In this document: positions 32,301 through 44,660 of the stretch, piece by piece
Numbering within the stretch: the first letter of the stretch is position 1
How the letters are laid out: each line of letters begins with the position of its first letter
Assembly (NCBI GenBank): GCA_036852015.1
Contig: JAANDG010000512.1
Location: forward strand, 42,280-106,279
Reading direction: 5' to 3'
Length of the DNA: 64,000 bases
Origin: Pelodera strongyloides
Taxonomy: Eukaryota > Nematoda > Chromadorea > Rhabditida > Rhabditidae
Translations under genes and position numbers: made by a program
The notes under the pieces: model-generated
What the model saw: only the letters and a program-made list of their open reading frames with translations
Databases searched by the model: none
What the model was told of the DNA's origin: nothing

Positions 32301-35300
32301 TTTGACACATCTATTGTACCGTTATGTACCAGAGATACATCAAGGAATGCTATTTTCCAACGTATACTTCACAAAACACCTGCCATACCGCTTTAAATAC
32401 CCGATTCCCCACTGTCAATAAATTCTAACTAATCACAATTTAAAACGCTTTCTCGTTAGATTCAGAACTCTGAGCAATGAGCCTCACTTTAGATGTGCTT
32501 AATATAGAAGCAAGTAATTACATGTTTATTACTTTCTTTTTAGCCCCTCCATCCTCCATTAAATAGCATCAAAAACCCCAAAAACTCATGCAATGTTCCA
32601 GCACCAGAAAAATCGACAAACACATTACAACATTTATTACGGTCACATACAATACTACAAAAACATACACGATCACAGCCAAATGGGACAAACTACAAAG
32701 TACAACGTTGAACAAACTTCAAAGTACAAACTTCACAAACGACAAAGTACAAACTCCAAACAAGTGCCAGCACTGGGACGATTATAAAAGCAATATACGA
32801 CACAAAACAAACATAACCCATAACATCAATAACTGGATACAATACACAACACAGCATGCTCACAATTACAAGAATACAATTTTTTAAATGCGGCTCGTAA
32901 ATTACTACGTAGTATGGCATTTCCACAAAGAAAGACCTCAACAAAATAAATAAAATGCACAAATACAAAAACGCATCACCAGACACCGACTAGAAGCCAC
33001 AAGACAAAACAAAAACATTAAAGCAGCATGACACATGGTTTTGAGATGTATGCTGGACACCTGCGGCATAAGAGTGGAACTTGTGGAACACAATTTACAC
33101 TATATAATACATGGGTATTAAGTGTGCAGCTGTCCAACGCACGGTTCAAAACCGCGTGTCATACCGCTTTATCAAAATCACGAGTAGTCGATATACTTTA
33201 AACATTCGCTTGGAAACACGCAACAGGGATTCCCTTCCAAGCACTGGGCTGGGAATTCACCCATTGGGAGGTTCTACCCGGCACTCACCGTTACCATTAC
33301 CCATAAAATTTTCCACTGACTGGGCTTATTTACACAGTGCTTGTCTTGTATATCGACCATCTTTTTGACCGGAACAAACACAGGAAAACGGGACATCACA
33401 ACTTTTGACTAGTAGTAATATTGGCTACAAATACCATTTGGAATACTACAGTAGTTTTCATTTTGATATAACTTACGCTAGAAAACTCAAATATCATACT
33501 CATCAAGAGAGAACGTAACGCACGATTAAATACGATTGCAACTATACATAGTCACAGAACCTTAGTATTCCAATACGTTTAATAATCACAGGAATCGAAA
33601 AGCTCACAACGGCAAAAAAAATTCTGAATTTGATAACCAATAACCAGTCAATACAAAGCAAAACAGGATTCCCTATTTGTGAAATGCAGAAGTAGCTCAA
33701 GCTGGACCAAATCACGAATTAGGGGTCGAAATTCAAACTCAATCTCAATTTTCAAACTTTTATATATTCAATTTCGTTAAAATATTCCTAGTTGCCCAAC
33801 AAGTAGAGTGTACAGACAGACCCACATACAGACAGACAGACATGTCTCTTATATTACTTTATTTATTATTTTCTATTATTCAACATTTTCCGTCTTCTTC
33901 TTTCCCCCTCCTCCGCCAGTGCTCACTGCCACCCAAATGATAATGCCCGCAATGATGAGCAATATGAGAATCGCCACACAAAGGATTATGCAAATCTTCT
34001 TCTGCAAATAACGGCATGCAAAATATACGACAGATAAAACAGTACAGTAATCCAGGGCATAAATACGTGCGCAAAATTTATACTGTCAACTACACAAGTT
34101 TCCGGAGAAGCTCTGAATTATTCGGGAGGTAGTTCATGGGGTTTCCAAGTATCCGGACAAATTTACCGTATTTTACGACTTCGCGAGACCCATGTATAAA
34201 TTTCTCATGTCAAATATTCAATTCAGGGAAAATATGGTAAAGTTTCCTATACTTGGAAGTGAAAGCACAGTTGTTTTTGTCATACATGGAAACCCCATTA
34301 ACCCTAATTTGCACAACTTTATGCCCCTGGGTTCAAGTACCATAATCTCCGCTCAAAAGTCACAATAAACAACCACTACCACAACAACCAAATCATTCAT
34401 CCTAACTGTTCATGAATAATCAATCAATCAATTAAATCTAATCAACAAACAAGCAATCATCTTAAAGTGAAATAGCGACCGGTTTTTGAAACGCATCGTG
34501 GTCAACTGTATTCTTACATATTTATGCAAAGTTGCTCGATTTTTTATTCTAAGTTCATTTGCATAAGCTGCAAAAGAACGCTGGTGTACTAGTTGTGTTT
34601 CAAAAACCGGCCGGTATTTCCCTTTAACAACTTGCCGTAAATTGTCCAACAACCCCTCGCCTACCACGTTTTACGTCTCACTTCACTTTTCACTCGCCAC
34701 ATTCATATACAATTCACAACATCTTTACAATACCCAAAAGAACACTCTCGACTAAACTCACATACACCATATGTACAACATTCACATGGTAGTACCTAAG
34801 CCTAAGCCTAGGCCTAAGCCTTCACTACGGTAGGCATTCTTTCGTCCACTTCGTCGAGAAAAATCCACCCCAAACTCTCATTCTCAATGTATATAAACGT
34901 GGCCATTAACAAGTGCTCTTCGGCACACAAGTGCCCCAAAAAAAGAGAAATCGCGCGGCACAAAAGTCACCGAAAAACAAACATAAACCATAAAAGGACT
35001 TACCCTTCGCGCCTTGCTCTGGTACTGCACGGCTTTCTTGGTGTCCGCAACGGCTCGGTCGACAAACTCCTTGGCGTGTTCAACGTTGTACTCGATGCGG
35101 TCCACCATTTCTCCCTGAAGAATAAAGTTGTAATTAATCCAATCTAATGAGAAACTTTAACAGAACAGTCATATAAAATAGGATATGCAATATATGCCAT
35201 ATACGCACAAAGTACTTGTGTATTTATCCTGTGAAATCCAGCCAGAAGGGCAGATAATAAAATAAAATAATAATAATACAAAGTAGCCGATTGCCCATAA

Positions 35301-38236
35301 TAAAATGATCAACAGCTCGGTGAAACAAAAAACGCTATGGCTCGGGATCTTGTTTTTTTTTGCCATTTTCTTGAAACATCACGATTTTCAATTTGAAATT
35401 ACTCATAATCAGAAACTGCGCGAAAATTGGTAAAGGTATGGTTTCGGAATAATAATAATAATAATAATAATAATCTCACCTGGCTTTCCACCAACATTGC
35501 CATATCCATGAACATGTCATGCAATTCTCGAATTGAACTCTCCAACTTCATAATATCATTGTGCCGTGCCTAAACAAGTCCATCACATTAAAGTGATGTA
35601 ACTCCCGGATTGGGATTGCGCCGTGCAAGTTGACAACATTAAATTGATATAACTCCCGGTTTGGAAACGTATTTTTGGAATCGCATTCCCACAGGTTGCA
35701 TACAATTACTATAATTAGACGAAAAATCGAGCAGTCACGCACCTATGTGCGTACATTACATGGAAATAGAGCTTCCAGGCATAATTTCATCTATTGGATG
35801 TTATGCCGCTTTAAACTAATAGGTAAACCCAGAAACCTCACCTCACTTCAAAACTACGAAAAATCACCGACAGGAAGAGCTCAAACCCAGTAATCCTAAC
35901 TTTGGCCCAGAAATAAATAAATAATGATATCCGAACCCACAAAATAAACGGGACCCGATTCTACAGATTATGCGAAATGATTATTTATATGCGTGGAAAA
36001 ATTGCCAGCCCTCAAAAACCAAAATTATCCAATAACATAACATTTGTCTAGGTATGCTACGATCAAAATTTTCCAATAACGTCAGAATATATGAACAGTA
36101 TGAAACATAGCAATAATACGATGATTTTAGAAACCTCGCAGACGACTAATTTTTCCTTTACTTTTTTAAGCGTTATATCACTTGTTTGATTTACACGTAC
36201 GCTAAACTTCCATATGAGCACAGTTTGCACTTACACCTGTGAATTGGCCCCTTCAACCCCAAATCCCAAACCACGTGCCATATCACTTTAAAGCAACAAA
36301 AAAAAAAACAATAACCCAACCAACCTCAATATCCGCCAATGTCTGCCTGGCTTGTTGCGTGTCGGTGATAATTCCCTGGGTGAAAACTCCCGGGTTCCCG
36401 CTCTCGATCATTTCCTCTAGATCCTCATCGCCCACTTGCTTACCGGCTGGAATTAAACGAGGATTAAAGCTAGGTTAGTCTTTTGTCCTTTACCTTTACG
36501 GTGCATTTAAAAATATCATTAAAGGTAATGCAAGTTGGGTTTAATGACCGTATACACAGATGTATGGCTCAGCTCACTGTCAGCTCTAGCTCTAGATAAA
36601 ATAAAATTCTTCGTTAACGGGATGGCCCCAACATTGTTTGAGTTTCATCCAACCTCTCTTTATTCACTTTTTCATTTTTCATATGATATATGTATCGCAC
36701 GCTTTGGGTCCCTTACGGCAAATTTCCGGCACACAATTTACTATGGTATGTTGAGAGGCAGGTTGCAGGTATCAACGATACGTTTCACAAACTAGGTGTC
36801 ATACCGCTTTAAACCTTAAACTGAAAGTAAGGTTTGAAGGTGAATGCGGAGGGGGTGTTGAGTGCCTGTACGGCATGGACACCTATTTTTACCATCTAGA
36901 CCTAGAAGCTAAATAAAGAAGGTCGCGAAATGCTTATAGCAGACACCAGAGTCTACATACAACACCTCTTTCGACTGCGTCTCACATCAGTTACGGTTGT
37001 TATAATGATCTGTTTCCTCACAAAAGTAAAACAGCAGGCAAAGTTAAAAAGGGGAGACAAATATATTTCTCAAACTACCAACCAATATCCAACTGCCGTT
37101 GAATTCGCCCCTTGCACCGTTCTCTGTAGTCCGTTTGTGTCTTATTATAGTCGGTCATCACTTCGACGAACCGCCGTGACAATGTGGAGTGTTGCGTTTT
37201 TCTAAATGTAAATTTATTTGCAAAACCGGCTTACTTTTATTTCCAAAAGTGCGTGCAATCTTACATGACTCCTTTTGATGCCTAAATCTTCAATAAAAAA
37301 AACAAAAAAAAATTCAAAATCCAACATACGTAAGTCACAAGGATAATTACTAGAAAACTACAGTAAACTATATGAAATTAACGCTAAGAATGATAAAAGA
37401 CCATACAAAACACGAAAACACTGAATTCGGTCTTCACAATAAACAAATACGACCTAATCAACATCAACAATATTCCAAGTACAACTGTACACCAGACAAA
37501 TATAAAAGTAATTCTAAATGACCGACCGAATTCGCAAATCGGCGTTGCTTTGCCCAGACGATTCGTCATGCTCGATAGCGTTCTCAATTAGCTTCAGCTT
37601 TCCACGAACCTAAATAAATAAAACTGAAATGAACTCAGTGTTAAAAAACGCATATATTAACCAAACAAAGGTTTACATCTGTCCAATCGGGAGTCGTATA
37701 AGCTCGAAGATTCTACCTATTATATATAACGAATAGTACTGCGCATTGGCGACGGAATACTATACTTACTGTGCAACACACATACAAATTAAGGGCCAGG
37801 CCAGGACAAAAAAAACACACCTTCAACAACTTCAACTAAGTAAAGGTAAATACAATAACATAAGCGACTTCAAAATTTCAAATAAAAATAATAAAGATGA
37901 AAACATGCTTCAAAACAGTGTAACTCACCTTGTTAGCCGTCCTTTTTATGGACGCCATAAGTTCATCCAACTCCTCTTTCGTTTCTAATAAAGAAATTGA
38001 TAAAAACGTATGCAATACCAGAGTTAAAACGATCAAAATATATAAACAAAGTAACATTAACGAACGATGTCCACAGGAAGAATAAAATCAGGTCTTCTTG
38101 AACAATTGATACATCTGCTGATAAAAACCTTGTAACTAAGAATAATTCAAGCTCGTGCCACATGCTTCGTGAGCTGCGAGCAGAATAGGATTCAATATCC
38201 GCTACGCTACACATCAATCATAATTATTAAAAAAAT

Positions 38237-38270
<34 letters not shown>

Positions 38271-40320
38271 CTAAAACCAACTTGGATCATTAACCGGATT
38301 GGAGAGAATGGCTGAATGTTTCTTCTTGACTTCTTCCACATTGTTGGCTATCAAATCAACGCTGCCCCGTATTTCTTCGACCTATAAATGAAGTGATTTT
38401 AAATAGAATAACACACTTAAAGCGGTATAACATCCGCTTTTTGAAACGGATTTTGGACGCTGAATTCCCATGTAGTGTACGTAAATGGCTGAGTGATTTA
38501 ATTTTCATTTGCAACATGGTTGAATGGAGTTGCAAGTTGCAGTTGTTCAACATACGTTTCAAAAACCTCCCGTTACTATTTTGAAGAAAACAATATGCGC
38601 GTATAATCTATGTTTTTAGCTTTAATCTATTTTCCTTTCAGAGTTTTTAGATCTAGGGTTCCTTCCAATAATTTCAGTTTTTTTTTTACTTTTCCTTTCG
38701 ACGACGCTTCAAAAAAGGGCTCAGGCCTCACGTCAGACACCCACTCGTGGGGCTGAAGGTACCCAAAACCACATAATCACACCTCGGTCAAGGACCAAAA
38801 ATGTTAGGCCCGTGGCCCGTCTAAACGCTAAACCATTATCTTGTAAGTTGCACGTCAAACAATGTTCCCTTTTCTCCTTCTTGTGTTCTCAATGATTTCA
38901 CCACTCCCAAAGTTCCTAACAAGTTTATCAAACCAATGTTTCCTTTTTTTCTACTTCATCCACAACGCTTCCACTTTTTTTTTACGATTTAAGGTCCCCA
39001 AGCCCAAACATTACATCATACACCCATTCGCGGGACGGGCTCAATAGTTGAAGGCACACAAACCCAAAAACCCCATAATCGCCCCGGGGATTGTTCCAGG
39101 GGTGCGCTTGCCCGCTTGCGCATCGAGTCAATGCCTTATAGAGTCAGAGTCAGTGCGGGTGAGTAAGCTGGCCGACTTCCAGCCCTCTCATAAATATTTC
39201 ACCGTTCACCCCCATCTTTTTACCACTTCCACCCTCTTCTATGTTCAACCCTTTTTCCAATACTCTCGTTTCTGTTTCCCCATCTGCGTCTCCGCTTTCT
39301 CCCTACTCTCTGCTCTACTCTCTCTCCGTCTCCTTGAACGAGACATTTTTCTCCCCTACTTCTGAATTGGGGTTTGTTCGGATCTGTGGCCAGGTTGCGG
39401 CAGCAACGTCGAAGAATCAAGGGAGTGAGCAACAACATGAAAATGAGAGATTCCAGAGAGACGAGAGGGAAATCGATGGAACAGAACACGAAAGAGAGGA
39501 AGTGAGACAGAGTATGAGTGAGTGGAATGCCCCTAAGGGCATATCCGATAAAGAAGCCGAGACGGGGAGGAGAGAACGTGTGAATCGAAGAGGTTCATTC
39601 AGACGACATTCTGATATGGTGTATCCATCCAATATCTATGCACATTTCAGGCGAAGAAAGAAAGAAGGAACATCCACAAAATGAAACGAAAAGAAGCAAG
39701 AGTAGAAAATGAACAACAAGAAACAACCTGATTCCACGTTCCTAGAACTAGAAGAATTCGTATCCTTAGTTTCCAAAGCTAACGAGCTAACGGAAATAAA
39801 TGAAGAATGAACTTTGTACTACATACTACATACAATACTACAAGAAGTAAAAAAAATATTGGGTAGAATTTTAGAATAGAACCCTACCTCGAAAATATTA
39901 AGATCATAATAGTGTTGCAGGAATTAGGTAGACGCTGCACGTGGGTATAAGGTAACGAATAGTCAAAAATTCACCGAACTGCTTTTACTGAACTGCAGGG
40001 TTACGGTTGCACCCTTCATATTTAATTAATTCTTATTCTTATTATCTTTTAATCTTACACCTGAACCTGATTATCATCCATCTCTCACAAAAGTAAACCC
40101 CAGGACCCCGCCTTCTAAAGTCCAAAAAAGGGCCCAGGGACAAAAAAGTGCACCACAAAAAGAATAAGGTTGTCTGCAAAACTGGAAGGAAAAAAAAGAA
40201 GACAGAGACAGAGAGCAGAGGACCCCGGGGAATATATCAGTCAATAAGAGTAACAAACATGGCAAACGATGTCCAATACAAGTGCAACGTACAAGAACAA
40301 AATTATGCAGGAGAAAGGAT

Positions 40321-40351
<31 letters not shown>

Positions 40352-41130
40352 CTGAATTACAAGAAGCTACAAGCTACAAATACTTTCTATATCCGAAATA
40401 CTGTATATTAGATTTTTTAATTAACACTTTTTCCTCTGCAGTTCATAAGCATTTCTAACGATTTAATTTGCGGAATTTAACGGCAATAATTTAATGATCT
40501 CATGAGCGCCCGGCTATACATTGTGTTATAATCTAATCTAACACAATAAAACATTCATTTTCTGAATATATGAAAGCAATAAAGCACGGATTCCGTACAT
40601 CCGTTCTCTGACCTGACAAAGGTTTTCAACCGCTAAGGGGGATTGACCCTGGTTTTTGATTTTGATATATTACATAAGAACACTACTAAACTAAATTCAC
40701 TCCCTCCTCAATCCAATTGCGTTGTTAGGGTGTATACAATATTTTTTCCCGTATATTCACTCTTCACGGAATTTCAAAACGCTTACATAATCGGGAATCG
40801 TGAATAATAATAATAACACACACAGCTGTGTTGACATTCATTCAGTGAAAAAGACATCATATATCGATGACAACCAGACACTACAAAAACCACCAGAAAG
40901 GAATGCAAAAATCCCCCAAATCAATGAAAAACGTCCGAAAATTCGCCCATGTGAAGCAAAAACCATCCAATTTCGCAACTTAACATAATCATCTTGCAAT
41001 AATCTTAGGGCTTAAATTTATTATAGCGTCAACGTTATTAGTAACAGGGGTACGTGTTGGAGCGTGAAAACACGCACGAACCACCCCCGGATTGGTTTTG
41101 ACCACCTCCGGAAGCAATAAGCAATTCCAA

Positions 41131-41184
<54 letters not shown>

Positions 41185-42026
41185 CCGAAACATTGTGTTT
41201 TACGGTATATCACTAAGGTATATCACTAAGCTATCACTAAGGTATATCGCTAAGCTAAAGAAACCACCTCCAACCAAACCAAACCACATGTATTTACACA
41301 CGGAATTAATACCCTGATTAGTAAGAGAAGCGTGGGCAGGAGCATAAAACCACGAGATGAAGACAGCACAGAGTCAATAAAAAATGGAATAATTGATTTC
41401 TATTATACAAACAGTGAAGAATAAGAATAAACACAACATTTCTCGAAACGGTTCTCCAATAAAATATAATATCGAAACAAGCTCCAAAAATTTAATAAAC
41501 AAATAAATACCTGTTCAAAAAATTCCTCCATAAATTGGGCGTTACCGGTATCCACTTGCATATCGTCATCTTGTTCGTCCTCTGATTGAGCCGCCTAAAT
41601 AATAATAATAATTCAGAAAATCCAGTATCTTAACATTGTCAGCTTTCATAAAAAAAAAGAAACTAGCACATACAATACACATACAATCAAGTTAATATGT
41701 AAATTAAAAATGTAGAGAAATATCGACCGATACTCACTCTAGTAGCATGAAGCACTATCCAACACAATCGGCGAATACACACTACCGTCCACTAAGGTAA
41801 CTAGTTATTTAACCAACTTTTGAAACACTTCACATAGCAATAAAAGTAAATGTACTCGTACTCACAGCACATATAATATCAACTTACAATTTCAATAAGA
41901 CAATGCTCAATAGAACCGGTAAGTTGAACGAACTTCATTCAATTATTCAATATGACAAATCCACAAACAAACAAATAAAAAAAAGCAAAAACTCACCTTT
42001 AAGGCTCCCAGTCTATCCTTGGTCAT
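28769..42026 (-). CDS. unc-64: syntaxin-1 (UNC-64), plasma-membrane Qa-SNARE
   Basis: Common exons, complement(join(35004..35114, 35480..35569, 36325..36446, 37083..37201, 37527..37609, 37929..37984, 38282..38381, 41511..41594, 41997..42026)), joined to one of three last exons at 33876..34001, 32117..32203 or 28769..28849; phases agree throughout. The common part is 254 residues. It starts [10 protein letters not shown] and carries the Habc helices ([18 protein letters not shown], then [16 protein letters not shown], then [20 protein letters not shown]). The linker [20 protein letters not shown] follows, then a SNARE helix ([20 protein letters not shown] with the central Gln in VESQ, then [20 protein letters not shown]) and the basic juxtamembrane KARRKK. 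It pairs with SNAP-25 and synaptobrevin to drive synaptic-vesicle fusion and binds UNC-18. Intron 2 (38382-41510) is 3.1 kb. Confidence 0.95.
29300..29390. repeat. TC microsatellite
   Basis: Two (TC)n runs separated by CATCCTTCCTTCCTCTCTTC-like sequence. Confidence 0.85.
30656..30846. mobile_element. inverted-repeat element (TCCTCAGGCGCG family), copy 2
   Basis: Left end CTGGTCCTCAGGCGCGCAGC, right end GGCTGCGCGCCTGAGAACGT; similar to 26814-27008 across the full length, including GCGTCCGCGGGAAA / TTTCCCGCGGACGC arms. Confidence 0.8.
31165..31301. mobile_element. TTAAAGCGGTATAACATCCGG palindrome
   Basis: Left end TTAAAGCGGTATAACATCCG, right end TCGGATGTTATATTACTTTAA. Confidence 0.75.
31515..31689. 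mobile_element. CCGGCCGG/TTAA MITE
   Basis: TTAAAGCTACATACCAGCCG to AACCGGCTGGTGTTTCGCTTT; shared inner arms. Confidence 0.8.
32117..32203 (-). CDS. unc-64: unc-64 alternative last exon, middle (anchor B)
   Basis: TTTTCAG acceptor, then [20 protein letters not shown] plus eight residues (LTMVPNPF) and TAG. One transmembrane span, with a tail different from the other two. The KKIM start resembles vertebrate syntaxin-1 anchors. Confidence 0.9.
   Translation of the reverse strand, partial: KKIMILICVTILIAIVVMMLLTMVPNPF
32279..32396. mobile_element. TTAAAGCGGTATGGCACGTGG palindrome
   Basis: TTAAAGCGGTATGGCACGTG on the left and CCTGCCATACCGCTTTAA on the right; lies between anchors A and B. Confidence 0.75.
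33018..33172. mobile_element. TTAAAGCAGCATGACACATGG palindrome
   Basis: ATTAAAGCAGCATGACACAT on the left and ACCGCGTGTCATACCGCTTTA on the right. Confidence 0.7.
33876..34001 (-). CDS. unc-64: unc-64 alternative last exon, proximal (anchor A)
   Basis: TTTGCAG acceptor, then [20 protein letters not shown] followed by IIWVAV, five glycines and a short basic/acidic tail ending TENVE, TAA. The hydrophobic span is followed by an unusually long 15-residue luminal tail ([15 protein letters not shown]), which the other two anchors lack. Confidence 0.88.
   Translation of the reverse strand, partial: KKICIILCVAILILLIIAGIIIWVAVSTGGGGGKKKTENVE
34135..34298. mobile_element. palindromic element (CATGGGGTTTCCAAGTAT family)
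   Basis: Left CATGGGGTTTCCAAGTAT, right ACATGGAAACCCCAT; inner arms AATTTACCGTATTTTA / AAAATATGGTAAAGTTT pair imperfectly. In an unc-64 intron. Confidence 0.65.
34462..34627. mobile_element. CCGGCCGG/TTAA MITE
   Basis: TTAAAGTGAAATAGCGACCG to AACCGGCCGGTATTTCCCTTTAA side. Confidence 0.8.
34795..34821. repeat. interstitial telomere-type repeat (GCCTAA)n
   Basis: Four successive CCTAAG/CCTAGG hexamers, matching nematode GCCTAA, in an unc-64 intron. Confidence 0.6.
35588..35814. mobile_element. TTAA palindrome, possibly two elements nested
   Basis: TTAAAGTGATGTAACTCCCG at 35588, a second start TTAAATTGATATAACTCCCG at about 35639, and a single right end GGATGTTATGCCGCTTTAA. Confidence 0.55.
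36165..36294. mobile_element. TTAAGCGTTATATCAC palindrome
   Basis: TTAAGCGTTATATCACTTG left and AACCACGTGCCATATCACTTTAA-type right end, just downstream of unc-64 exon 7. Confidence 0.55.
36517..36813. mobile_element. TTAA element with right end GGTGTCATACCGCTTTAA
   Basis: The right end is clear; the left end (ATTAAAGGTAATGCAAGTTG) is a weaker match, so the limits are approximate. Confidence 0.4.
38236..38272. repeat. (AAT)n microsatellite
   Basis: ATTAATAATAATAATAATAA run in an unc-64 intron; a similar run is at about 35445-35475. Confidence 0.85.
38415..38586. mobile_element. TTAAAGCGGTATAACATCCG palindrome
   Basis: TTAAAGCGGTATAACATCCG left, CGTTTCAAAAACCTCCCGTT right; the last bases of the right end have decayed. 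Confidence 0.6.
38640..41510. other. unc-64 intron 2, no exon seen
   Basis: A/T-rich DNA with GA tract (40320-40352), an (AT)n run (41137-41182), and a segment near 41040-41300 related to the repeats at 43790-44160. Open frames here have no splice partners in syntaxin phase. Confidence 0.5.
41137..41182. repeat. (AT)n microsatellite
   Basis: About 22 pure TA dinucleotides. Confidence 0.95.
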
Positions 42027-42197
42027 GGTTCACAATCCACTTTACGTATATCGGAATAAATATATTAAATGTATCGTTTCCTATCCAATTAGAGGAAAAA
42101 ACAAGCTGATGCCCGGATCTCACAACCGCATCAAAACCACCGATCTTTATACAATTTGGTCTCCTGAAAGAAATGCATAAATTCACAGTTAGAAGGA

Positions 42198-42471
42198 TTA
42201 AAGCGAAATACCAGCCGGTTTTTGAAACGCATAGCGGACAGAAAGGATGGTGCCGCCAAGCAGTTCCGACGTGAGTGGTTCCAAGGAGACGGAATGATAT
42301 GGTCCGCAGAAAGAATCTGCCTATCGAGTACAACTGAATTCTTACGTATTTATGCAAATTTGCTCGAAATTAGCTCGATTTTTTATTCTAATTTGTGTTC
42401 ATTTGCATAAGCTGCATAAGAATGCGGATGTACTCGATGCGTTTCAAGAACCGGCCGGTATTTCGCTTTAA
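42198..42471. mobile_element. CCGGCCGG/TTAA MITE with about 90-bp insertion
   Basis: TTAAAGCGAAATACCAGCCG left and AACCGGCCGGTATTTCGCTTTAA side right. It is longer than its relatives because unrelated sequence (about 42232-42330) follows the left end. It sits about 170 bp upstream of the unc-64 start. Confidence 0.8.
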
Positions 42472-43201
42472 GTAAGGATATGATGCAATCGAGGGACAAA
42501 AAAATTGAGCCGTGATGCATGATAAATACAAGCACATAAATTAAAATTCGGCACAGACATTTCCAAAGTACCGACCCGACCGACAATGACAAATACTCTA
42601 CTGTTTGTAATAAGTAAAAAGGGATCAATAAAGTGTATATACTGAGAATAAGACAAAAAAAATGACAGTAAAGAAACAAGAAAGCTAAAAAAGTAAAGAA
42701 TAAAAAGCTAGGTTCTGAATCGGGGATAGAGACTAGAGACCCTGTCCCAGAGACCAGCAGGGCAAGGCATCCACTTTGAGAGTAGGATGAGGATGAGAAT
42801 TAAGCTTCAGGCTAGCGAATGCTTAAATATGCAAATCGCAAAGGGTAGGCTAGGTCACGCCGCAAACGCATCAAGAAATATTACACATATGAAAAGGTTG
42901 AGGTGGATCGATACAAATCTTCGCCAGCTGATCTAGGCTCTATCCCAGAGTCCAGGACAAAATTGTTCAATTGTTCTCATCCTGGGGTTCGTCGTTTCGT
43001 GGTTGGTTGCTCGAATGTTGGTTCAGTTGGTTGGATGAAAAGAGTTTGGTTGGAGAGAGAAACCGCGGCCAGGCGGATTGGGGGGCAGTCGGAAAGCATT
43101 GGCTCACAATGGCAATAGAGAGAGAAGCATGGAGGCGGCCGCCCCTTACTAGAGTGACGGACCAACCACAAATGGGGCAGATGAATGCGAGGGACGAAGC
43201 A

Positions 43202-43447
43202 AATGACGGAGAGGGTAGAGAACAAGCCCCTGGATTTGAAGCTAGACGAAGGTCAGAGACTACCGCAGATGACGGAGAGGGCAGAAAGGGCCCCTGGTTT
43301 CGAAGCTAGACAAATGTTAGAGAAAGGGCAGATGACGGAGAAGACAGAGAAGAAGCCCCTGCTTTTTAGGTCATACAGGGGTTAGGGACATCGCCGATGA
43401 CGGAGACGCCAGAGAAGAAGCCCCTGGATTTGAAGCCGAATGAAAGG
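43202..43447. repeat. degenerate tandem repeat, unit about 65 bp, four copies
   Basis: GATGACGGAGA..AG, AAGCCCCTGG(ATTT)GAAGC and (C)AGATGACGGAG-type phrases recur at about 43203, 43269, 43334 and 43397. Confidence 0.75.
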
Positions 43448-43789
43448 GATGTAGATGTAGATGGACGACCCGACGGCTACTGGGTACTTGATCCCCACAA
43501 CAGTGGACAGAAACAAATGAAAAGGTGAAAGAGAGATCATTGCTTCCGAATAGATGGCATGTCGCGTCCAATGCAATAGTAACAAGCGCCTCAAAACTCG
43601 AGGAAGAATTGTATCGTCTGGTTTGCTCATCTGTCCCTGTCTTGTCTAGCTGTCATTTTCTTTCTTACACAATGAACTATTTTTACCGGATTTGGATTAA
43701 ATTAATATACTATACTTCATTCAGTCGAAGACGAATCAGTGTGTTATCAACTAACTTCGGTGTAAATTCGACGGCATATTTATGAATGG

Positions 43790-44165
43790 ACTAACAATAA
43801 GTGCATTGTTGTAGGTGGTTGGTGTGATTCTCATTCCCCAGCAAGTTATCCATCCACCAGAGTTATATAAAATCCGAAGTCCAAACCACGAACCAACCAG
43901 GGTATAAATTCCGTGCATAAATGGAGGTGGTGGGAGGTGGTTTCCTTAGCTTAGTGATAGACCGTTGTTAATAAAACACCAGGTTTCACTCAAATATATA
44001 AATTTCTAATTGCTTTCGGAGGACCAACCCGGAGGTGGTTGGTGCGTCTTTTCACGAACCAATATGTACCCCTGAGGCGGTTGTTGTGATTCCCATTCCC
44101 CGGTTATCCACGAGAGTGATATAAAATCCGAAATCCAAACCACGAACCAACAAGGAAAACGACAA
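43790..44165. repeat. duplicated segment, two diverged copies
   Basis: TTATATAAAATCCGAAGTCC then AAACCACGAACCAACCAGG (43863-43900) against GATATAAAATCCGAAATCC then AAACCACGAACCAACAAGG (44118-44155), each preceded by GTGATTC(T/C)CATTCCCC. Confidence 0.75.
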
Positions 44166-44407
44166 CAAGAAAGGTTTCCCGAGCATACCCTATACCATAT
44201 ACGTTCTTTCTTTTTTCTAGCATGTGCATGCAAATAGAAGTCGGTAAAGAAAAAGAACAGAACAACGGGGAGCCAAATTCAAATACGTCAATTGCCAAGC
44301 AACCCGCTAAAATGAACAACACATCCAGAAATGAAATTCTGAATACAATGTCAATGAAACGCTGATGTAAACAAAAGAGGGTACTATTGAACTTAAGGGG
44401 CCCCAAA

Positions 44408-44660
44408 ATTTTTTATTTTTTATTTTTCGGGAAACTTCGTAGAAATAGGTAATCGACCCTCCTGATTACTGCAAAGTAGGTCGTTCAGGCCCTAGGAGCC
44501 CATGAAGCCCGTTAGGGGCCTAAGACCTTAAGAAACCAAATTTTTAGATTTTGCTGAAACTTCATAGGAATAGGTTATCGGTCACCCTGATTGCGACAAA
44601 GTGGCTCATTCGTGCCATAGATGTCCAAAAAGGCCGCTAAGGCCAAGAACCCTGTGATAA
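44408..44660. repeat. tandem duplication, unit about 127 bp
   Basis: GAAACTTCGTAGAAATAGGT, ATCGACC and the CTGATTACTGCAAAGTAGG block recur as GAAACTTCATAGGAATAGGT, ATCGGTC and CTGATTGCGACAAAGTGGC, with A/T-rich starts ATTTTTTATTTT / ATTTTTAGATTTT. Confidence 0.75.

Noticed and set aside
39048..39684. Long plus-strand frames within unc-64 intron 2
   Set aside because: No nematode splice context, Ser/Thr/Glu-rich composition typical of the local TC/GA DNA, and opposite strand to a well-supported gene.
43185..43385. Repeat protein in the 65-bp tandem repeat
   Set aside because: Units are degenerate, frames shift between copies, and there is no splice or promoter evidence.
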